From positions 1 to 64,000 of the forward strand of contig NZ_VBWP01000003.1 in NCBI RefSeq assembly GCF_005771635.1: 64,000 nt of DNA, written 5' to 3'. How positions within the stretch are numbered: position 1 is the first letter of the stretch; the number at the start of each line of letters is the position of its first letter. The position numbers were made by a program, and so were the translations under genes. The stretch comes from Culicoidibacter larvae. GTDB taxonomy: Bacteria > Bacillota_I > Bacilli_A > Culicoidibacterales > Culicoidibacteraceae. Of the stretch, positions 18,767 through 26,222 are shown piece by piece. The notes under the pieces are model-generated. The model was not told the origin of the DNA. It searched no databases and worked only from the letters and a program-made list of their open reading frames with translations.

Positions 18767-18793
18767 TGGTAAGCTCACCACTCTATAATTATA
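18767..18793 (-). promoter_or_regulatory. Lysis-unit promoter with palindrome at +1
   Basis: Minus-strand TATAAT (18788-18793), 7 bases, then TGGTGAGCTTACCA (18767-18780). Spacing and palindrome equal those at the tail-operon promoter. Confidence 0.65.
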
Positions 18794-18863
18794 CTAGAGT
18801 ATAGCGCTTCTCAACTGGCATTCGGAAGTCAAAAAAAAGACTCATTCGGGTTATTTAGTTGCA

Positions 18864-19244
18864 TTAAATTATTTCGCAGGATTGAATAGTTTTTACCGCT
18901 GCATTCAGATATCTCTGACATGTTTTTTCAGAATAATTAAGTTCCATAGCAGTTGCAACCCAAGAATTGCCGGAAAACAATCGTTCCTCGACAACTGAGC
19001 GTTGATCATCTGATAAAAGTGAAAGCCATCGTTCAACCCGTAACTTTGTAATTTGATTTTGATTCATTGCCTGAGTTAGTTTATCTCGTTCACTGCGATG
19101 ATCATCAAATTCTCCATTTAAGGACATTTCCTTATTAGTCAGTTGCATATTTTGATACATGGCAATTTCCTTTTCCCAACCAGCAATCAATCGACACACT
19201 TTCGGGTACGCTTTAAAATCTTCAATTATTTGTTTCTTATCCAT
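18864..19244 (-). CDS. Phage-type late-gene transcription regulator (sigma-70 region 4-like)
   Basis: A 126-residue protein. The C-terminal third reads like an HTH of sigma region 4 or ArpU/RinA activators: LLSDDQRSVVEERLFSGNSW followed by a recognition-helix segment ELNYSEKTCQRYL. The N-terminus is helical and charged. It is the first leftward gene after the repressor and precedes the lysis and tail units, the place of a late activator. ATG 19244 has the ribosome site GAGGTGAG. Family assignment is by pattern only. Confidence 0.65.
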   Translation of the reverse strand: MDKKQIIEDFKAYPKVCRLIAGWEKEIAMYQNMQLTNKEMSLNGEFDDHRSERDKLTQAMNQNQITKLRVERWLSLLSDDQRSVVEERLFSGNSWVATAMELNYSEKTCQRYLNAAVKTIQSCEII

Positions 19245-19270
19245 TCATCTCACCTCTCACTAAAATATGG

Positions 19271-19377
19271 ACACATCTGTAATCATTTGTTTACAATACT
19301 ATGTTATCATATATGAACACGTTTGTAAACTATATTTTACAAAATAATTGACTTTTTGTAATTTTTAGTTTACAATA
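19271..19377. promoter_or_regulatory. Divergent control region with repeated operator sites
   Basis: GTTTACAATA occurs at 19289-19298 and 19368-19377, and its inverse TTGTAAAC at 19323-19330. ACAC[A/G]T[C/T]TGTAA occurs twice (19271, 19317). The rightward promoter is TTGACT (19348) -17- TACAAT (19371); a plausible leftward one is TTTACA -17- TAACAT. One site overlaps the repressor's own -10, suggesting autoregulation. Confidence 0.65.
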
Positions 19378-19394
19378 GTATTGAGGTGATATAT

Positions 19395-20090
19395 ATGGCA
19401 ACAAAAACGTTAGCCAAATACATTCAAGAATACCGGCAAGCACACAATCTTTCATTGCGTGACTTTGCAGCTGAATGTGATTTAAGCCATACTTATATCA
19501 GCAAACTCGAAAAGGGGATAGATGATCGAACCGGAGCGGCTATAGAGCCGAATTTACAAATATTAGAGCAGATTGCCAAGGGTACACATACGGATTTAAC
19601 TAATCTTTTAATGTTACTTGGCAAAATTGACAGCTCACTTATCTATTATGATGATATTCCCTTGTCTGAATCAGAAGATGCTCAAATGGAACATGTTGTT
19701 CAGCTTCCTATCCTGGGAGAAATTCGCGCCGGCGAGCCAATCTTTGCTGATGAACACATTATGGGATATGAATATATCAATAAGGATGAAGTAAAGACCG
19801 GAAAATTTTTCTTTCTCCACGTAGTTGGCGATAGTATGATAAATGCCCGAATCTATGATGGTGATACAGTTTTAGTGCGGAAGCAAGAAGACGTTGATAA
19901 CCGCGATATCGCTGTTTGCTTAGTAAATGATGATACCGCAACTCTGAAACGAGTAATGAAGACTGATCAAGGAATCTTCCTGCAACCGGAAAATCCAAAA
20001 TATGACCCTTTATTTTTCTCGCATCAGCAAGTCTTGAATGGTGAAGTAAAAATTATTGGTAAAGTTATAAAAGTTATTTTTAAACTCTAA
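19395..20090 (+). CDS. S24-type phage repressor (XRE-HTH plus LexA-like protease domain)
   Basis: A 231-residue CI/LexA-style repressor. N-terminal HTH (residues about 8-65) with DFAAECDLSHTYISKLEKG; C-terminal S24 domain with the cleavage site RAG in LGEIRAGEPIF, the nucleophile in VVGDSMI and the base Lys in TLKRVM. The family cleaves itself with RecA* after DNA damage, so induction by SOS is expected. ATG 19395 follows GAGGTGAT; an upstream GTG overlaps that site. It is divergent from the late genes and is the only plus-strand gene of the tailocin. Confidence 0.85.
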   Translation: MATKTLAKYIQEYRQAHNLSLRDFAAECDLSHTYISKLEKGIDDRTGAAIEPNLQILEQIAKGTHTDLTNLLMLLGKIDSSLIYYDDIPLSESEDAQMEHVVQLPILGEIRAGEPIFADEHIMGYEYINKDEVKTGKFFFLHVVGDSMINARIYDGDTVLVRKQEDVDNRDIAVCLVNDDTATLKRVMKTDQGIFLQPENPKYDPLFFSHQQVLNGEVKIIGKVIKVIFKL

Positions 20091-20091
20091 A

Positions 20092-20124
20092 AAAAGCGGT
20101 GGATGTTTAACATCCACCGCTTTT
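20092..20124. terminator. Bidirectional terminator
   Basis: AAGCGGTGGATG-TTTAA-CATCCACCGCTT flanked by A and T runs; serves the repressor gene (+) and the following minus-strand gene. Confidence 0.9.
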
Positions 20125-20488
20125 AAAATTCTTTTGACAACCCGCAACCAATGTTGGAAAACAATTGTTCCAGCGTCCGCTCGATAACTATCCCATCAGG
20201 GACTTCGCTATAGTAGCGAACAATATTACTGCGGTCAGTTATTGCTGCACCACTCTGTTCAACCGGCCGGTCAATAACATAGGCAAACTGATAATCGCTG
20301 ACATCTATGTTCTCACCGATGAGCAACACAGCTACATCACGGTCCTTAGCAAACCATTGCCCTAGAATCGTTTTTGCTTCTTTTGTCAATCCATTTGGCA
20401 AAAAGAAAAACAGCTTGTCTTTATTGGCATATTTATTGCAATCAACATAGTGCATATATGGTTCAGGTAAAAACTCGTTCAAAATCAT
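20123..20488 (-). CDS. Conserved-looking hypothetical protein
   Basis: A 121-residue soluble protein that I do not recognise. It has a globular alpha/beta composition with segments such as KLFFFLPNGLTKEAKTILGQW and VAVLLIGENIDVSDYQFAYV, and no signal peptide or membrane helix. ATG 20488 has AGGAG at nine bases; the upstream TTG at 20497 is too close to it. It has its own flanking terminators, so it is a single-gene unit between the tailocin and the glycosyltransferase pair. Whether it belongs to the tailocin (for example as immunity) cannot be decided. Confidence 0.55.
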   Translation of the reverse strand: MILNEFLPEPYMHYVDCNKYANKDKLFFFLPNGLTKEAKTILGQWFAKDRDVAVLLIGENIDVSDYQFAYVIDRPVEQSGAAITDRSNIVRYYSEVPDGIVIERTLEQLFSNIGCGLSKEF

Positions 20489-20555
20489 AATCCTCAACTC
20501 CTATTGCATTCAGTATACCGCACAATCTTAAAATTGAGAATTGAAGTGCTTAACA

Positions 20556-20586
20556 AAAAAACAGGCCGAAACGGCCCGTTTTTTTA
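20556..20586 (-). terminator. Terminator after the Alg13-like gene
   Basis: Minus strand CGGGCCG-TTT-CGGCCTG then T7; also works in the other direction. Confidence 0.85.
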
Positions 20587-21054
20587 TAATTCATCAATAT
20601 ATTTACCAACTGTTTCAACAATCTGATTGCTAAAATCATATGGTTTCGGGGTAAAATTTTGTGCCTTGCGAATCGCCCGGGTCACATCAGCATGAGCATC
20701 TAAAATATAGCCGCCCTTAGCCAATTTGCTAACCAGCTCCACCTGATGATCATCATTGTGCTCGCCAAACTCTGCTAGCCGCGCCATTGCAATAACTTTT
20801 TTCTGCAAATGCATAGCCTGAAACAAAGTTCCGGCACCGCCATGAGCGATAATTAGGTCTGCTTCATTAAATAAGCGCTCGTATTCCTCGGGGGAAAAAT
20901 ACTTACTAATATGCATGCGTTCACTTGCATAATCAGTGACCCCCACTTGAGCAAAAATTTCATCTTCCAGTTGCAATTTTTGCACTGCCTTCTCAACTTG
21001 ATCCATTAATCGTGGGAATGGACTATCCTGAGTTCCCAATAAAATTAGAATCAT
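20584..21054 (-). CDS. Glycosyltransferase, Alg13/CpsG/EpsF-like catalytic subunit
   Basis: A 156-residue protein matching the C-terminal half of family 28 transferases: ILLGTQDSPFPRLMDQVE at the start and the donor-binding ADLIIAHGGAGTLFQAM around residue 85. In capsule clusters such proteins pair with an Alg14-like membrane partner to add the second sugar to a lipid-linked primer. Here the partner gene lies 15 bases upstream in the same operon. ATG 21054; the pair stands apart from the sugar cluster at the left end. Confidence 0.8.
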   Translation of the reverse strand: MILILLGTQDSPFPRLMDQVEKAVQKLQLEDEIFAQVGVTDYASERMHISKYFSPEEYERLFNEADLIIAHGGAGTLFQAMHLQKKVIAMARLAEFGEHNDDHQVELVSKLAKGGYILDAHADVTRAIRKAQNFTPKPYDFSNQIVETVGKYIDEL

Positions 21055-21069
21055 TACTTATCCACTCCT

Positions 21070-21534
21070 TTATAAAATTGTGCCGTGATATTCAGCATTC
21101 TTATAGACTTTTTTCATTTCCGGCCATTGAACAATTATCTTGTCACATTTCTTCTCGATAATTTTTCCAGTCATAGATTGAGAATGTACTCTGGCACAAC
21201 TTTCAATAAAAACAATTTTTTTGCGGAAAAGTTTAGCAATATAAACCATTGGTACTGCGCTATGAGCACCAGTTGTAACAATCACATTTGGTCTAAAGGT
21301 AATAAAGTACCAGAATGAAAGCAAACAATTAATCGCAAACTTAAATGTATACGAAACAATATGCTTACGGGTACCAAAAATCAGATACTGAATCGGAATA
21401 TCCAGCTGTAACGACTTTGTCGTTTCACTCTTCTCCGTAATTAATTTGCTCTTGTATTTAGTAAAAAGCGGCTTCAGTTTTAAAAGTTCACTTAAATGAC
21501 CGCCACCCGAACTAATGAAAATAACTTTTTTCAT
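21070..21534 (-). CDS. Alg14/CpsF-like membrane partner of the glycosyltransferase
   Basis: A 154-residue protein starting KKVIFISSGGGHLSELLKL, the Alg14 Rossmann-type motif, with a hydrophobic segment (CLLSFWYFITFRPNVIVTTG) and VFIESCARVHSQSMTG. The family recruits the Alg13-type subunit to the membrane and contributes acceptor binding. ATG 21534; only 15 bases separate it from its partner, so co-expression is likely. Confidence 0.85.
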   Translation of the reverse strand: MKKVIFISSGGGHLSELLKLKPLFTKYKSKLITEKSETTKSLQLDIPIQYLIFGTRKHIVSYTFKFAINCLLSFWYFITFRPNVIVTTGAHSAVPMVYIAKLFRKKIVFIESCARVHSQSMTGKIIEKKCDKIIVQWPEMKKVYKNAEYHGTIL

Positions 21535-21546
21535 TATAACGACTCC

Positions 21547-21963
21547 TTACTTTAAGTATTTCTTTATTTGTTCCAAAATCAACTCAGCCCGATCACCAAC
21601 AATCAGCTGAACATACTTCGTCGTCTTCAGCACTCCTGATACTCCGGCAGCTTTCAATGCCTTTTCATCAATTTTAGCGCGGTCATTAATGACTGCCCGC
21701 AAACGAATCGCGCACTGCTCAATACTCGCAATGTTTTCTGCACCACCAAGCGCAACAATAATCTTGCTCGCCTCGTCATCACTCAGCTGCACCCGCTGCT
21801 GCTCACGCAACGCTTCTTGTTCTTCATCTTCCTGCAAATACTTTGCAGCTTTCAGCATCACATCATATTGCTTTTTCTTACGATATAAAAAGACCCCACC
21901 GGCAATTGCCGCAATAAGAACTATTATACCTATGATAATTAAAATAATTTGCCATGTTTCCAC
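21547..21963 (-). CDS. Membrane-anchored orphan PTS EIIB domain protein
   Basis: A 138-residue protein: one N-terminal membrane helix (WQIILIIIGIIVLIAAIAGG), a charged linker, then a glucose-family EIIB domain with the phospho-cysteine in SIEQCAIRLRAVI and the conserved GVSGVLKT. No EIIC permease or EIIA is linked. The start is GTG 21963 with site AAAGGATG; an upstream ATG frame would run through the terminator. Predicted to receive phosphate from a soluble EIIA or act as a regulator; substrate unknown. Confidence 0.75.
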   Translation of the reverse strand: METWQIILIIIGIIVLIAAIAGGVFLYRKKKQYDVMLKAAKYLQEDEEQEALREQQRVQLSDDEASKIIVALGGAENIASIEQCAIRLRAVINDRAKIDEKALKAAGVSGVLKTTKYVQLIVGDRAELILEQIKKYLK

Positions 21964-22041
21964 GCTTGTATCACATCCTTTTGTCCTTTTTATTGTATCA
22001 AGGAAACTAAGTATACGCAATGGACATTTCCGGGAGAAAGA

Positions 22042-22076
22042 AAAAAAGCGGGAGGCGCTGCGCCTCCCGCTTTTCA
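22042..22076. terminator. Bidirectional terminator
   Basis: AGCGGGAGGCG-CTG-CGCCTCCCGCT between A and T runs, closing the fakA-like gene on the minus strand. Confidence 0.9.
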
Positions 22077-22079
22077 AAT

Positions 22080-23738
22080 TTATTCAACCGAGATTAAGAA
22101 GTTGTAAACTGGTTGCTTGCCATCAAAACATTCAATATCAATATCCGGATGTTTTTCAACAAGATATTCATAAATAGTTTTAGTGTCTTTGACTTTAGTG
22201 TCAGCACCAGCAATAACGGTAACAATTTCAGCATCTTCATCAATCATTTCATCAAGCAATGCTTTTGTTGATTCAACTAATGATTTATCAGCAGAAACAA
22301 TAGTTTTTTCATCAATACCGATGAAATCTCCTTGTTTAATTGTTAAACCGTCCATAGTTGTATCACGAACTGCATAAGTAACTTGTCCTGAGCGGACATT
22401 TTCCAATGCATTATTCATTCCGGTAGCAATGTCTTCAACGCTGCTTTCGCTGTTGAAATGAATCATTGCTGCTAATCCTTGAGGAATAGTTCTTGTCGGA
22501 ATGATTTCAAGCGGGATATCCACTAATTCCTTAGTTTGTTGTGCCGCCAAGATGATGTTGCTGTTATTTGGTAAAATAACAACTTCTTGAGCACCCACTT
22601 CTTCAATTGCTTTAACGAAGTCTTGGGTAGATGGATTTAATGTTTGTCCGCCTTCAATAACATAAGCACAGCCTAAATCTTTAAAGAGATTGGCAACGCC
22701 GCTACCGCTGGCAACAGCAATAACTGCTACTTTAGGACCTTGCGGATTTGCTTGTACCTTTGGCTCGTTGTGTTCTTTTTGTTTTTCGAATTGTTCTTGC
22801 ATGTTTTCTGACTTTAAAGTAACAAACTCCCCTAAAGTACTGGCAATTTCAAAAACTTGAAGTGGATGTTCAGTATGAACATGCACTTTTACAATATCAT
22901 CATCAGATACAATAACAATTGAATTTCCATCAAGTGATTCTAATTGTTTTTGTAGCTTTTCATTGCTATATGTTTTTTGCGCTCTTTCATGTAAACGAAT
23001 AATGAACTCGGTACAGAAACCGTATGCATCATGTTCATGATCATCATCAAAGCCAAAATCAGATAAATCCAATGTTACTGGAACATAGTCACCATCTCCG
23101 GCTATAACAGCAGTATCAATTTCTTCGCCGCGAAGCGCTTTTAACATACCTTCAAATAATATAACTAATCCTTGTCCACCAGAGTCAACAACACCAACTT
23201 CTTTTAAAACTGGTAGTAAATCTGGGGTTTTAGCTAAAGATTTTTTAGCAGCTTCGAGTACTTGCTCTAAAAACGATTCAAAATCGTCAGTTTTTCTGGC
23301 AATTTTTACTGCATCTTTAGCAGTTTCACGAATAACCGTTAAAATCGTTCCTTCAACAGGTCGCATAACTGATTTATAAGCAACTTCAGCACCCTTTTTT
23401 AAGCCCTCAGCAAATAATTTAGTATCTGCCGTTTTATGCTTTTCAAATCCTTGCGCAATACCACGGAAAATCTGTGACAAGATAACTCCTGAATTCCCGC
23501 GGGCACCAAGTAGCAATCCACGTGAAAGCTGTTTACTTATTACACCTAAATCTGTGCTTGTTAATGTTGAAATTTCATTTCTTCCCGAAACAATAGTTAA
23601 GTGCATATTGGTTCCGGTATCACCATCTGGGACGGGAAATACATTTAAAGAATTTATATATTCAACGTTCTTTTCAAAAAATGCAACGCCACCCGAAAAC
23701 AATGCTTTGTATAAAGCACCATCCATTGATTGTATCAT
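22080..23738 (-). CDS. fakA: DhaL-domain kinase, YloV/FakA family
   Basis: A 552-residue cytosolic protein. The N-terminal DhaL/DAK2 domain (residues 1-200) has NVFPVPDGDTGTNM, the metal and ATP-binding signature, and GARGNSGVILSQIFRG. The middle and C-terminal domains are of the FakA type and include the family's GHEHD-like region (DHEHDAYGFCTEFI). Known role: phosphorylates fatty acids bound to FakB. I start at ATG 23738 with AGGGAGG before it. It follows the Asp23 gene, as yloU-yloV do in Bacillus. No fakB gene is in the window. Confidence 0.9.
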   Translation of the reverse strand: MIQSMDGALYKALFSGGVAFFEKNVEYINSLNVFPVPDGDTGTNMHLTIVSGRNEISTLTSTDLGVISKQLSRGLLLGARGNSGVILSQIFRGIAQGFEKHKTADTKLFAEGLKKGAEVAYKSVMRPVEGTILTVIRETAKDAVKIARKTDDFESFLEQVLEAAKKSLAKTPDLLPVLKEVGVVDSGGQGLVILFEGMLKALRGEEIDTAVIAGDGDYVPVTLDLSDFGFDDDHEHDAYGFCTEFIIRLHERAQKTYSNEKLQKQLESLDGNSIVIVSDDDIVKVHVHTEHPLQVFEIASTLGEFVTLKSENMQEQFEKQKEHNEPKVQANPQGPKVAVIAVASGSGVANLFKDLGCAYVIEGGQTLNPSTQDFVKAIEEVGAQEVVILPNNSNIILAAQQTKELVDIPLEIIPTRTIPQGLAAMIHFNSESSVEDIATGMNNALENVRSGQVTYAVRDTTMDGLTIKQGDFIGIDEKTIVSADKSLVESTKALLDEMIDEDAEIVTVIAGADTKVKDTKTIYEYLVEKHPDIDIECFDGKQPVYNFLISVE

Positions 23739-23751
23739 GACTTTTGCCTCC

Positions 23752-24111
23752 CTAGTCCTTTCTCTGTACATCTTGTACAAAGACATTCACGCTACCAAGC
23801 TGAATATTTAAGGCAGCTTCAATATCATATTTTACTTTTTTCTGTATTTCATGAACAACTTCAGAAATGCGCACTCCAAAGCTAACAATTACATACATAT
23901 CAATATGGATTACTTTGTCTTCTTCGCGAACAATAATTCCGCGTTGATAATTTTCTTGTTTTAATAACTCCGCAATACCATCGCGAAAGAATTGTTTTGA
24001 TGCCATTCCGACAACGCCGTAACATTCTGTTGCGGCAGCACCTGCTAAAGATTGAATCACTTCTTCACTGATTTCAACTGTTCCCAGGTCGTTTTCAAAG
24101 AGTATAGACAT
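23752..24111 (-). CDS. Asp23/Gls24 family protein (YloU-like)
   Basis: A 119-residue protein of the Asp23 family: GTVEISEEVIQSLAGAAATE, then VDMYVIVSFGVRISEVVHEIQ-type central strands and the C-terminal NVFVQDV. The family sits at the membrane and is linked to envelope homeostasis. ATG 24111 has GAGGAG at nine bases; a TTG two codons upstream is too close. It is co-transcribed with the fakA-like gene, as in Bacillus yloUV. Confidence 0.88.
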   Translation of the reverse strand: MSILFENDLGTVEISEEVIQSLAGAAATECYGVVGMASKQFFRDGIAELLKQENYQRGIIVREEDKVIHIDMYVIVSFGVRISEVVHEIQKKVKYDIEAALNIQLGSVNVFVQDVQRKD

Positions 24112-24214
24112 ATACAAACTCTCCTCACTCTATTTATTATCTTTACTATTGTACCACAATTTTAATAAATTTCAATTCTTAGCTGTAGAAAGCAACTTTT
24201 TTTATTCAAAGTAA

Positions 24215-24262
24215 TTGACAACGTAACATTGTTGCGTTATCATAGTTTTGTAACATTGTTAC
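24215..24262 (+). promoter_or_regulatory. Promoter with two GTAACATTGTT operator copies
   Basis: TTGACA (24215-24220), 17 bases, TATCAT (24238-24243). GTAACATTGTT lies in the spacer (24223) and again at 24250 as the perfect palindrome GTAACATTGTTAC (24250-24262), 27 bases apart. A dimeric repressor site is likely. Confidence 0.75.
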
Positions 24263-24278
24263 AGAAGGAGTGAGCAAT

Positions 24279-24992
24279 ATGAAGCGATCACAAATAAGCG
24301 GCGGAATTATTCTTGTTGTTTTAGGGGTGCTGTTCCTATTAAATAACTTTAATATCATTGATATTTCAAATCTATGGAGTGTCATCGTATTTGGCGCATT
24401 AACTTTTTTCTTTTTAATAGGTGGATCATTCTTCCTTACCTTATTATTTGGCGCACTACTGGTTAATTCTGTATTAACTTCGATTATGCATATAGACTTA
24501 CCTTTCTGGCAATACTTCTTACCGGTTCTGGTTATTGTTTTTGGTTGCTATTTGATTTTCAAACCGCGGCATAATAAGTACGAACGGCAATATGCTGAGT
24601 ATAAAAAAGCACAACAAGAGCAACATGCGAATGGTACAAGCAATACTGGGGGATGGCAATTTCAAGATTACAGCCAATCTTTTAATTTCCAATCGCAACA
24701 AGTTGATATTACTACAGCAATGGAGACAGTTGCTCTAAAATGTAATTTTGGTAATTTAGATATCAGTTTTCTATCAAACGAACGAACCAGCGGCACAATT
24801 CGCTTAAGTGTTAAAGCAAACTTCAGTAATGTTAACATTATTGTTCCAAAAGGCTGGAATATTGTTTATGCTTATAATAATGAATCATTCTCACAAACTG
24901 ATTTCTTCCAGCAAGAATTTAATCCGGATATGCCAACGATAGAAATCAGTCAAAAACTTTCTTTTAGTGAAGCAAAAATTATTAATGCTTAA
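24279..24992 (+). CDS. LiaF-like membrane protein
   Basis: A 237-residue protein with four closely spaced hydrophobic helices in residues 8-95, a polar linker rich in Gln/Asn, and a C-terminal beta-solenoid-like domain (VALKCNFGNLDISFL, FSNVNIIVPKGWNI). This is the layout of LiaF-type proteins that sense or modulate envelope stress responses. ATG 24279 stands eight bases after AGAAGGAG. It is a single gene with its own operator-bearing promoter; no LiaRS two-component pair is nearby, so its partner is unknown. Confidence 0.75.
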   Translation: MKRSQISGGIILVVLGVLFLLNNFNIIDISNLWSVIVFGALTFFFLIGGSFFLTLLFGALLVNSVLTSIMHIDLPFWQYFLPVLVIVFGCYLIFKPRHNKYERQYAEYKKAQQEQHANGTSNTGGWQFQDYSQSFNFQSQQVDITTAMETVALKCNFGNLDISFLSNERTSGTIRLSVKANFSNVNIIVPKGWNIVYAYNNESFSQTDFFQQEFNPDMPTIEISQKLSFSEAKIINA

Positions 24993-25009
24993 ATTTATTA
25001 CAAATCGTA

Positions 25010-25038
25010 TTGTAACTCATCAAAATTTATGATAGAAT
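25010..25038 (+). promoter_or_regulatory. Promoter of rpmB
   Basis: TTGTAA (25010-25015), 17 bases, TAGAAT (25033-25038), about 48 bases before the rpmB start. Confidence 0.7.
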
Positions 25039-25086
25039 ACAAGAGCATGATTTTTAGAGATAACCGCAAAAAAGGAGGTTTTATAC

Positions 25087-25275
25087 ATGGCACGTGTTTG
25101 TTTTGTAACAGGAAAAAAAGCAATGACAGGGAACAAGCGTTCTCACGCATTGAATACTTCAAAACGTCGTTGGAATGCTAACTTACAAAAAGTTCGCATC
25201 TTAGTGGATGGAAAGCCAAAAAAAGTATATGTTTCAGCTAGAGCATTAAAATCTGGCAAAGTTGAACGTGTATAA
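25087..25275 (+). CDS. rpmB: 50S ribosomal protein L28
   Basis: A 62-residue basic protein beginning [20 protein letters not shown] and ending KVERV, the standard bacterial L28. AAAGGAGG precedes the ATG. It binds 23S rRNA in the large subunit. As in Bacillus it lies between the thiN side and the asp23/fakA side, and is oriented opposite to both. Confidence 0.97.
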   Translation: MARVCFVTGKKAMTGNKRSHALNTSKRRWNANLQKVRILVDGKPKKVYVSARALKSGKVERV

Positions 25276-25294
25276 TTAAAACCTTTGAATAAAG

Positions 25295-25332
25295 AGACCC
25301 CGGGAATGCCAATGGCATTCCCGGGGTTTTTA
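25295..25332 (+). terminator. Terminator of rpmB
   Basis: ACCCCGGGAATGCC-AAT-GGCATTCCCGGGGT followed by T4. Confidence 0.92.
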
Positions 25333-25345
25333 CATATCTGATGCT

Positions 25346-25378
25346 AAAAGCCTGCGCCGCAATCGGCGCAGGCTTTTA
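25346..25378. terminator. Terminator of the GNAT-HIT gene
   Basis: AAAAGCCTGCGCC-GCAATC-GGCGCAGGCTTTT overlapping the end of the minus-strand gene. Confidence 0.85.
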
Positions 25379-26212
25379 TTGTGGGTTTATCTCCAAATGA
25401 ATGTGTTTTTTACTGGCAGGCTGAATACTTGCGCACCAACTTATTTGAACAGTCTCTAATTGGTTGTTAGTCATAAGATAATCTTGTGCCTGCTGGATAA
25501 ATGGTCGTAATGAAGTCCATTCTGCATCGCTGAGTTCAGCAATTGTAGTGCGATGGGTTTTGGGAATAATCAGCCAGCTATCCATTTTTTCCGGCAGCCA
25601 ACTTTCAACAAAAATCCAATCATCATTATGCAGCAGGATAGTGCTACCGTTGTGGAGGCAGTATGGGCAGAGAAATTGTTCTTTGGTGTGGTGCAAAAAG
25701 AAAACTTCTTTTTGCAGGCGCCAGGAAATTTCCATTTCGGTTTCATAGTAGATGCTAAAGCCATTCTTTTCAAGCACTTTTTTTGATGCCGGGTTGGTTT
25801 TATGGGTTTTAGCGCAAACATATTTACAGTTATCTTGTTTGAAAGCCCATGTAAGGATAACTTCCAAAGCCTCACTCATTATACCTTGGTTGCGGTATTG
25901 TTCAACAAGTCCGTAACCAACTTCTACTCGTCCTTTGATGTCAGGCAGCGATTTAAAGCCGATGGTGCCGATAACAGCGTTGTCGGCAAGGTGGAAAATG
26001 AGCCAATAAGTTTGCCAGTTATAATCTAGTGCATCAAGCTCCAACATTTTTTCAAGTTTTATTTTCGCCGCATTGATGACCGCTGCATCAGCAACACCAG
26101 GCATCAATTTTATGTCTGGCAGAGTGGCTGCCAGCTGGTTTGTAGCTGCTAATTCTTGCAGCTGGGGTACGGTTAAGGGGATTAATCTGACACGGTTTGT
26201 TGTTCCCATCAT
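25376..26212 (-). CDS. GNAT acetyltransferase fused to a HIT-like domain
   Basis: A 278-residue two-domain protein. Residues 1-170 are a RimJ/RimL-type GNAT fold: IGTIGFKSLPDIKGRVEVGY, QYRNQGIMSEAL for acetyl-CoA binding, and NPASKKVLEKNGF. Residues 180-278 resemble the HIT/GalT superfamily: a CPYC pair, WLIIPKTH, and the terminal KKHIHLEI, which keeps two His of the HxHxH triad and has Glu in place of the third. Substrates are unknown. AAGGAGG precedes ATG 26212 (ATG 26209 is equally possible). It is inserted in an otherwise conserved housekeeping order. Confidence 0.75.
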   Translation of the reverse strand: MMGTTNRVRLIPLTVPQLQELAATNQLAATLPDIKLMPGVADAAVINAAKIKLEKMLELDALDYNWQTYWLIFHLADNAVIGTIGFKSLPDIKGRVEVGYGLVEQYRNQGIMSEALEVILTWAFKQDNCKYVCAKTHKTNPASKKVLEKNGFSIYYETEMEISWRLQKEVFFLHHTKEQFLCPYCLHNGSTILLHNDDWIFVESWLPEKMDSWLIIPKTHRTTIAELSDAEWTSLRPFIQQAQDYLMTNNQLETVQISWCASIQPASKKHIHLEINPQ

Positions 26213-26222
26213 TATTTCCTCC

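Noticed and set aside
19315-19330. LexA box before the tailocin regulator
   Set aside because: GAACACGTTTGT resembles only half of the Bacillus LexA consensus GAAC-N4-GTTC; the sites fit the S24 repressor repeats better.
10626-20090. Complete prophage
   Set aside because: No terminase, portal, capsid, replication or integrase gene was found, and no att-like repeats flank the module.
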